From NCBI GenBank assembly GCA_020002185.1, contig CM034533.1, forward strand, positions 37,370,833 to 37,434,832: a stretch of DNA of 64,000 nucleotides. The letters run 5' to 3'. This DNA comes from Paraescarpia echinospica (Eukaryota; Annelida; Polychaeta; Sabellida; Siboglinidae). Below, in pieces: positions 61,101 through 64,000 of the stretch (within the stretch, counting starts at the first letter, position 1; every line of letters begins with the position of its first letter). The position numbers and the translations under genes were made by a program. The notes beneath the pieces are model-generated. The model did no database searches, was not told the DNA's origin, and saw only the letters and a list, made by a program, of their open reading frames with translations.

Positions 61101-64000
61101 TCTAAATTCCACCGTCTTAACAGTTGCTATTACCCGTCTTAACAGTCATCTGCCAGTCTTGAAGAAGGGTAGAAAGGTCTCTGGGTAAGCCCTTGCTCAC
61201 CCCGGTCTATGCCCCTGACACTGTAGGTACGTTGCACACATTACGTCTTGTTTCTGTTGCACTGCTCACTCCAGGTATCAGAGGACGAACGAAAAGTTGG
61301 TGCAGCTCTCTGACAACATCACAGGGTCCGAGGCGTGAGTGTCGCTTCTTGATTTTGTTACCAGGTGGCGCCGCACGTGTCGTCCGTTTGCAGCTCCCAC
61401 AGTTAACTTTATTGTGTCGCCTCAGGTGAATCGCTGATGGTATAATGACCAGTTCGGAAAATGTCTCGTAGTAATCGTTGGTGACCAACTTCCTGGCACC
61501 AATGGTTAAGATAATTATTGGCTGGTGTCTGTGTCCCTATTTCGTAATAATTCTATGGAGATGTTCGTCGATCATCGAAGAAATGTCACAAAATACAATT
61601 CAGTCATGTATGGATAAATTATAATCCCGATCCTAGTCACAGGACTTGCAAACCTTGAACGATAGCATTTATTTGTAGTATTTTGTAATAGTCCAGGAAC
61701 ATCTTCATTCATGCAATGTAAAATAATATTACCTTTGCTTGCAGCAAAATGTATTTATATTTGCTTGCAGTTTACCAATCTGATTATTACATTTACAAAA
61801 AACTTATAATTTCTGTGATTTTATATTACTGCATCTATTTGTTTTATTTGCCGTTGTTAAAATTTATGTTTTGTCAATTTACGTATGTTGTTTTTTGTGT
61901 ATGTTTTTGTTCTATATTCAATGTTATTTATTGGTGGCACATAATCATGGATTTTAGATATCTAGAAACCACATTTTCTTTTTCACAGCGTAATACTATT
62001 TATAGCCATCTTCTAATGACAACACATACTTTCAATGCCATGTGTTTTCTTTTTTAACAAATATTTACTTTATGGTGATTTCACACAAAAAGGTCACCCT
62101 TGATGACTGATTGTTGAAGCATTTGTTATGGTTTCTCTTGCAGCTATCAAAAGACGAATGCTGCATTTAAGTCATTTGGTTTGTTTGCATCAAAGAAACT
62201 TGGTGAAGTCAGGTAAGTGTTCGTACATAAACACTGTCAGACAATGAACAGGTGTTTACATAATTGTTTTCCTCCTCAATGGTTTGTGTCTTTGGCGCCA
62301 AACTTTCACGGATTCATATACGAGAAGAAAAGTATCGCTTCTATTTATTAAGCTTAAGGATTTTAGGGTTCTTACAGAATGTTAGATGGACATTAATCGT
62401 GTGTATGCAATGTTGCGCGTGTTTTCTGCATTTGTTCCGAGCTACATAAACTGTCCGTTCACCAGCAGTTGGGAGTATTTTACATAACTTGCAACAATCG
62501 TAGAAAACACACGAAGCATTGAGAACAGCTGATCAAATTCACGCCATAGCAAACGTCAGTCATACCTTCGTAAACAATCTTCTGTGTCTGCTTGTATTTT
62601 TGCTAGTAATAATAATAGAACTAGAGCAACGAATGTAATGTGATTTATGTAGCACCAGTTAGTAGGGCATGTTTGTATGTGCTAAGTGTGAGGGTTTAAC
62701 CATGGTTTGGTTGCAGTTATTTAACTTAGTTTTCCTATACAGATGCTACATGTAAACATTGCATTACAAAATTACACCTATTGTTGTCAGGAACACAACA
62801 GCATTCAAATCATTTGAAGAGAAAGTTGGCGATGCGTACACAACTGTGAAGGTAATACACTAAGGTTTCTACCTCTGCTGCCTCTTAAAACATTTTCAGT
62901 TTGATTCTACAGGTTTAGACTGTGTAGATAAAAGGAGTGATAGGCAGGGAACAAACTCTCACAGGAGAGGGGGGTTTGTTAGTTGATAATCCTTTCTGAG
63001 GAGCTGTTGAAATGGCATAAATTAGTGTGTTTTGTTGGGCTTACCATTTCAAAATGCCCTAATTTCAAACATCAGTTTATGTCACTCTGTAGTGTTGCCG
63101 TGGCTGGAACTAGCCTGGTCTTGATAGCAGTGTTACTGTGGTTGTGAATTTTCTGGTCATATCACTGTTTGCAGTGTTATTGTAGCTTGACTGGTCATGA
63201 CTCTGTAGTGTTACTATAATTGTGACTTGTCTGGTCATGACATTGTTTGCAATGCTTCTGTGGCTGTAGCATGACTGGTCATGATTTTGTAGTGTAACTG
63301 TGGTTGTGACTTGTCTGGTCATGACTCTGTTTGCAGCGTTACTGTATTTGTGACTTGTCTGGTCATGACTCTGTTTGCAGCGTTACTGTATTTGTGACTT
63401 GTCTGCTCAAGTTACTGTGGGTGTAACGTATCTGGTTTGCAAGTCCTTAGTCACGTGATAAGATTCACAAACGTAATGAGTTCATATGTTGATGACCACA
63501 TCAGTAATGCCAAGATTTATATTTTACTGTTTTAAAGTGTATTTTACGTGTGAAAATTAGTACCAAGAAGTCAAATAAATTTATTGAAAAAGTCCTCGTA
63601 ATTTGTGAGTGTATTCAGTCAAATAAGTTTCAGAGCCCATCATTATTTTGTCCACAAAACTTTATTATCAATTATGGAAATTTGACGAGCTCACAGGATT
63701 AAGGTTGAATGAGGCCCAATGTTTCATGTCTCAAGAAAATTATCTATTGCCCCCAAATGACTAACATGTTTTATAAACTGTGTGGCCAACTTGTGCGAGA
63801 GTCTGTGACATTGCTGACAGTGACGGTGCAAAACGACATGGTGACAATGTGGTGTTGTGTCATTTTGTCACTTGTTGTCATCCCTGCCATAATTTCTCAT
63901 TACCAAATGTTGTTTTCAGACTAACAACCTTGTCTGTCTGTCTGCAGCTTGCTATGGCGTTACATAGAAGTGAACATCAACAAGACAGTTTTAAAGTATA
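55090..64000 (+). CDS. TPD52: TPD52-family (tumor protein D52-like) protein, 3'-partial, 7 exons
   Basis: Small coiled-coil adaptor of the D52 family (TPD52, TPD53/L1, TPD54/L2), linked in vertebrates to vesicle traffic. Exons 55090-55147, 57315-57448, 58324-58472, 61275-61334, 62144-62212, 62791-62851 and 63948 onward join in frame to about 194 residues, not yet ended. The coiled coil is EEEWRSELDK|VEQEIATLRSVLAAK, then GELKQQLGIGVIVELKEDVK. Exon borders K|VEQE and A|Y are where I recall them in vertebrate D52 genes. Then come two AYQxTN exons, FGLFASKKLGEVR, and TTAFKSFEEKVG, the family signature. Intron 2 is GC-AG. Which of the three paralogues it corresponds to cannot be decided; it is probably the single invertebrate member. 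Confidence 0.88.
55267..55667. mobile_element. MITE copy 2, opposite orientation to 52546-52949
   Basis: Ends ACTAAAAGGCGCATGACCAC and the complement of ACTAAAAGGTGCACAACCAC. It holds the same interior words as copy 1 in reverse, including the CGCCAGGTGGCG box. It lies in TPD52-like intron 1. Confidence 0.8.
55680..57080. other. TPD52-like intron 1 sequence
   Basis: GCCTAGCCTAG words flank copy 2 of the MITE (55240-55260 and 55670-55690). TCCATCATTCCACATCATCC at 55937 and a similar TTCCATCATTCCACATTTTT at 56936 form a weak inverted or direct pair of unknown nature. No exon seen. Confidence 0.35.
57087..57314 (+). repeat. Degenerate CACTGA hexamer repeat ending at a 3' splice site
   Basis: Repeats of CACTGA/CACTGT run to 57309, and the acceptor CCAG ends at 57314. 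The tract supplies about nine CTGAC words, three of them with the A 12, 18 and 24 nt before the AG. There is almost no polypyrimidine tract. Confidence 0.8.
57315..57448 (+). CDS. TPD52: TPD52-like exon 2, ends at a GC donor
   Basis: Acceptor GATGCCAG. Completes Gly, then GEDSFYDTITTPEYDNAVNH and ARQEEEWRSELDK. It ends AAG|GCAAGT, the consensus of the minor GC-AG intron class. Without the GC donor the frame runs on to a stop soon after, and exon 3 follows in exact phase. Confidence 0.85.
58324..58472 (+). CDS. TPD52: TPD52-like exon 3 (coiled coil)
   Basis: Acceptor ATATTTAG, donor GTAAGT. Encodes VEQEIATLRSVLAAKVHRAG and ELKQQLGIGVIVELKEDVKH, the most conserved part of the family. Confidence 0.95.
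58621..59280. mobile_element. piggyBac-type non-autonomous element, 660 bp
   Basis: Exact inverted ends CCATTTCAGTAC / GTACTGAAATGG, flanked on both sides by TTAA (58617-58620 and 59281-59284), the piggyBac target. A second internal CAGTACGACAGG copy lies at 58671. The interior has a frame at 58888-59088 starting MADRITSTSNLKPYVLDRLF and then an Asp-rich stretch, perhaps the transposase N-terminus. It sits 150 bp after exon 3. Confidence 0.85.
59285..61274. other. TPD52-like intron 3 sequence
   Basis: Includes AT dinucleotide runs at 60851-60902. GGTCGAGCCTCGGGCCCTTG at 60902 begins a GC-richer patch of unknown origin. No exon seen. Confidence 0.4.
61275..61334 (+). CDS. TPD52: TPD52-like exon 4 (60 nt, phase-symmetric)
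   Basis: Acceptor TCACTCCAG, donor GTGAGT. Encodes YQRTNEKLVQLSDNITGSE with split Ala codons on both sides. Same position as the AYxKTSEKLxxxxxxVTxSD segment of TPD53. Confidence 0.85.
62144..62212 (+). CDS. TPD52: TPD52-like exon 5 (69 nt, phase-symmetric)
   Basis: Acceptor CTCTTGCAG, donor GTAAGT. Encodes YQKTNAAFKSFGLFASKKLG plus EV. Matches the YKKTxExxSxxGxxxSxKLxDVR segment of the family. Confidence 0.9.
62791..62851 (+). CDS. TPD52: TPD52-like exon 6
   Basis: Acceptor TTGTTGTCAG, donor GTAATA. Completes Arg, then NTTAFKSFEEKVGDAYTTVK, the RNSxTFKSFExKV signature. Confidence 0.93.
63105..63425. repeat. About 45-bp degenerate tandem repeat in TPD52-like intron 6
   Basis: Repeating order GTTACTGTGGTTGTGACTTG, TCTGGTCATGACTCTGTTTG, CAG. 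Seven or so units of uneven length. Each full unit contains TCTGTTTGCAG, an acceptor-like string. Confidence 0.8.
63948..64000 (+). CDS. TPD52: TPD52-like exon 7, cut by the window edge
   Basis: Strong acceptor TGTCTGTCTGTCTGCAG. In phase it encodes LAMALHRSEHQQDSFKV and remains open. C-termini of the family vary, so support is from splice signal and phase. Confidence 0.55.

Overview
This is a window of a metazoan nuclear genome, probably a marine invertebrate. The call rests on long AT-rich introns, GT-AG splice sites, tRNA-derived SINEs, and a mix of CR1-like and RTE-like LINEs, a DIRS/Ngaro-type reverse transcriptase, and piggyBac, Tigger/pogo and hAT-like elements. The species cannot be named from sequence alone. 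Nothing is prokaryotic, and most long open frames are tandem-repeat artefacts. All exon models come from splice signals, reading phase and remembered family similarity; none has been checked by search or RNA data.

Three host genes are visible. (1) A CACHD1-like gene (VWFA and Cache domains, single-pass membrane protein related to calcium-channel alpha2-delta subunits) runs on + from 3358 to its stop at 34993. Nineteen exons join in one uninterrupted frame of about 1,010 residues; the N-terminal exons lie outside the window or were not seen. (2) SF3B6 (the p14 branch-site protein of the U2 snRNP SF3b complex) is on -, with four exons from 50150 down to 38671 that give a complete 124-residue protein. 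(3) A TPD52-family gene is on + from 55090 and runs off the right edge, with seven exons seen and one non-canonical GC-AG intron. SF3B6 and the TPD52-like gene are divergent across about 5 kb.

Layout: 1-3060, minus-strand LINE material. 3358-34993, the CACHD1-like gene, whose introns hold several LINE fragments and three large minisatellites (63 bp x 35, 78 bp x about 27, 67 bp x about 50). 35-38.7 kb, intergenic sequence and the SF3B6 3' region with a 34-bp array. 38.7-50.2 kb, SF3B6 with SINEs, a 1.16-kb Tigger-like element and a 44-bp array inside a TIR-like element. 50.2-55 kb, intergenic MITEs. 55-64 kb, the TPD52-like gene with a 660-bp piggyBac-type element flanked by TTAA.

The most unusual observation is recurrent. 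At four or five CACHD1-like splice junctions the adjacent intron carries a tandem array whose unit includes the splice site and some flanking exon sequence: the donor of exon 6 (35 copies), the acceptor of exon 16 (about 27), the acceptor of exon 17 (4), the acceptor of exon 3 (3), and weakly the acceptor of exon 19. The gene therefore carries dozens of decoy splice sites. In the TPD52-like gene a CACTGA-type repeat ends at a 3' splice site and supplies many branchpoint-like CTGAC motifs.
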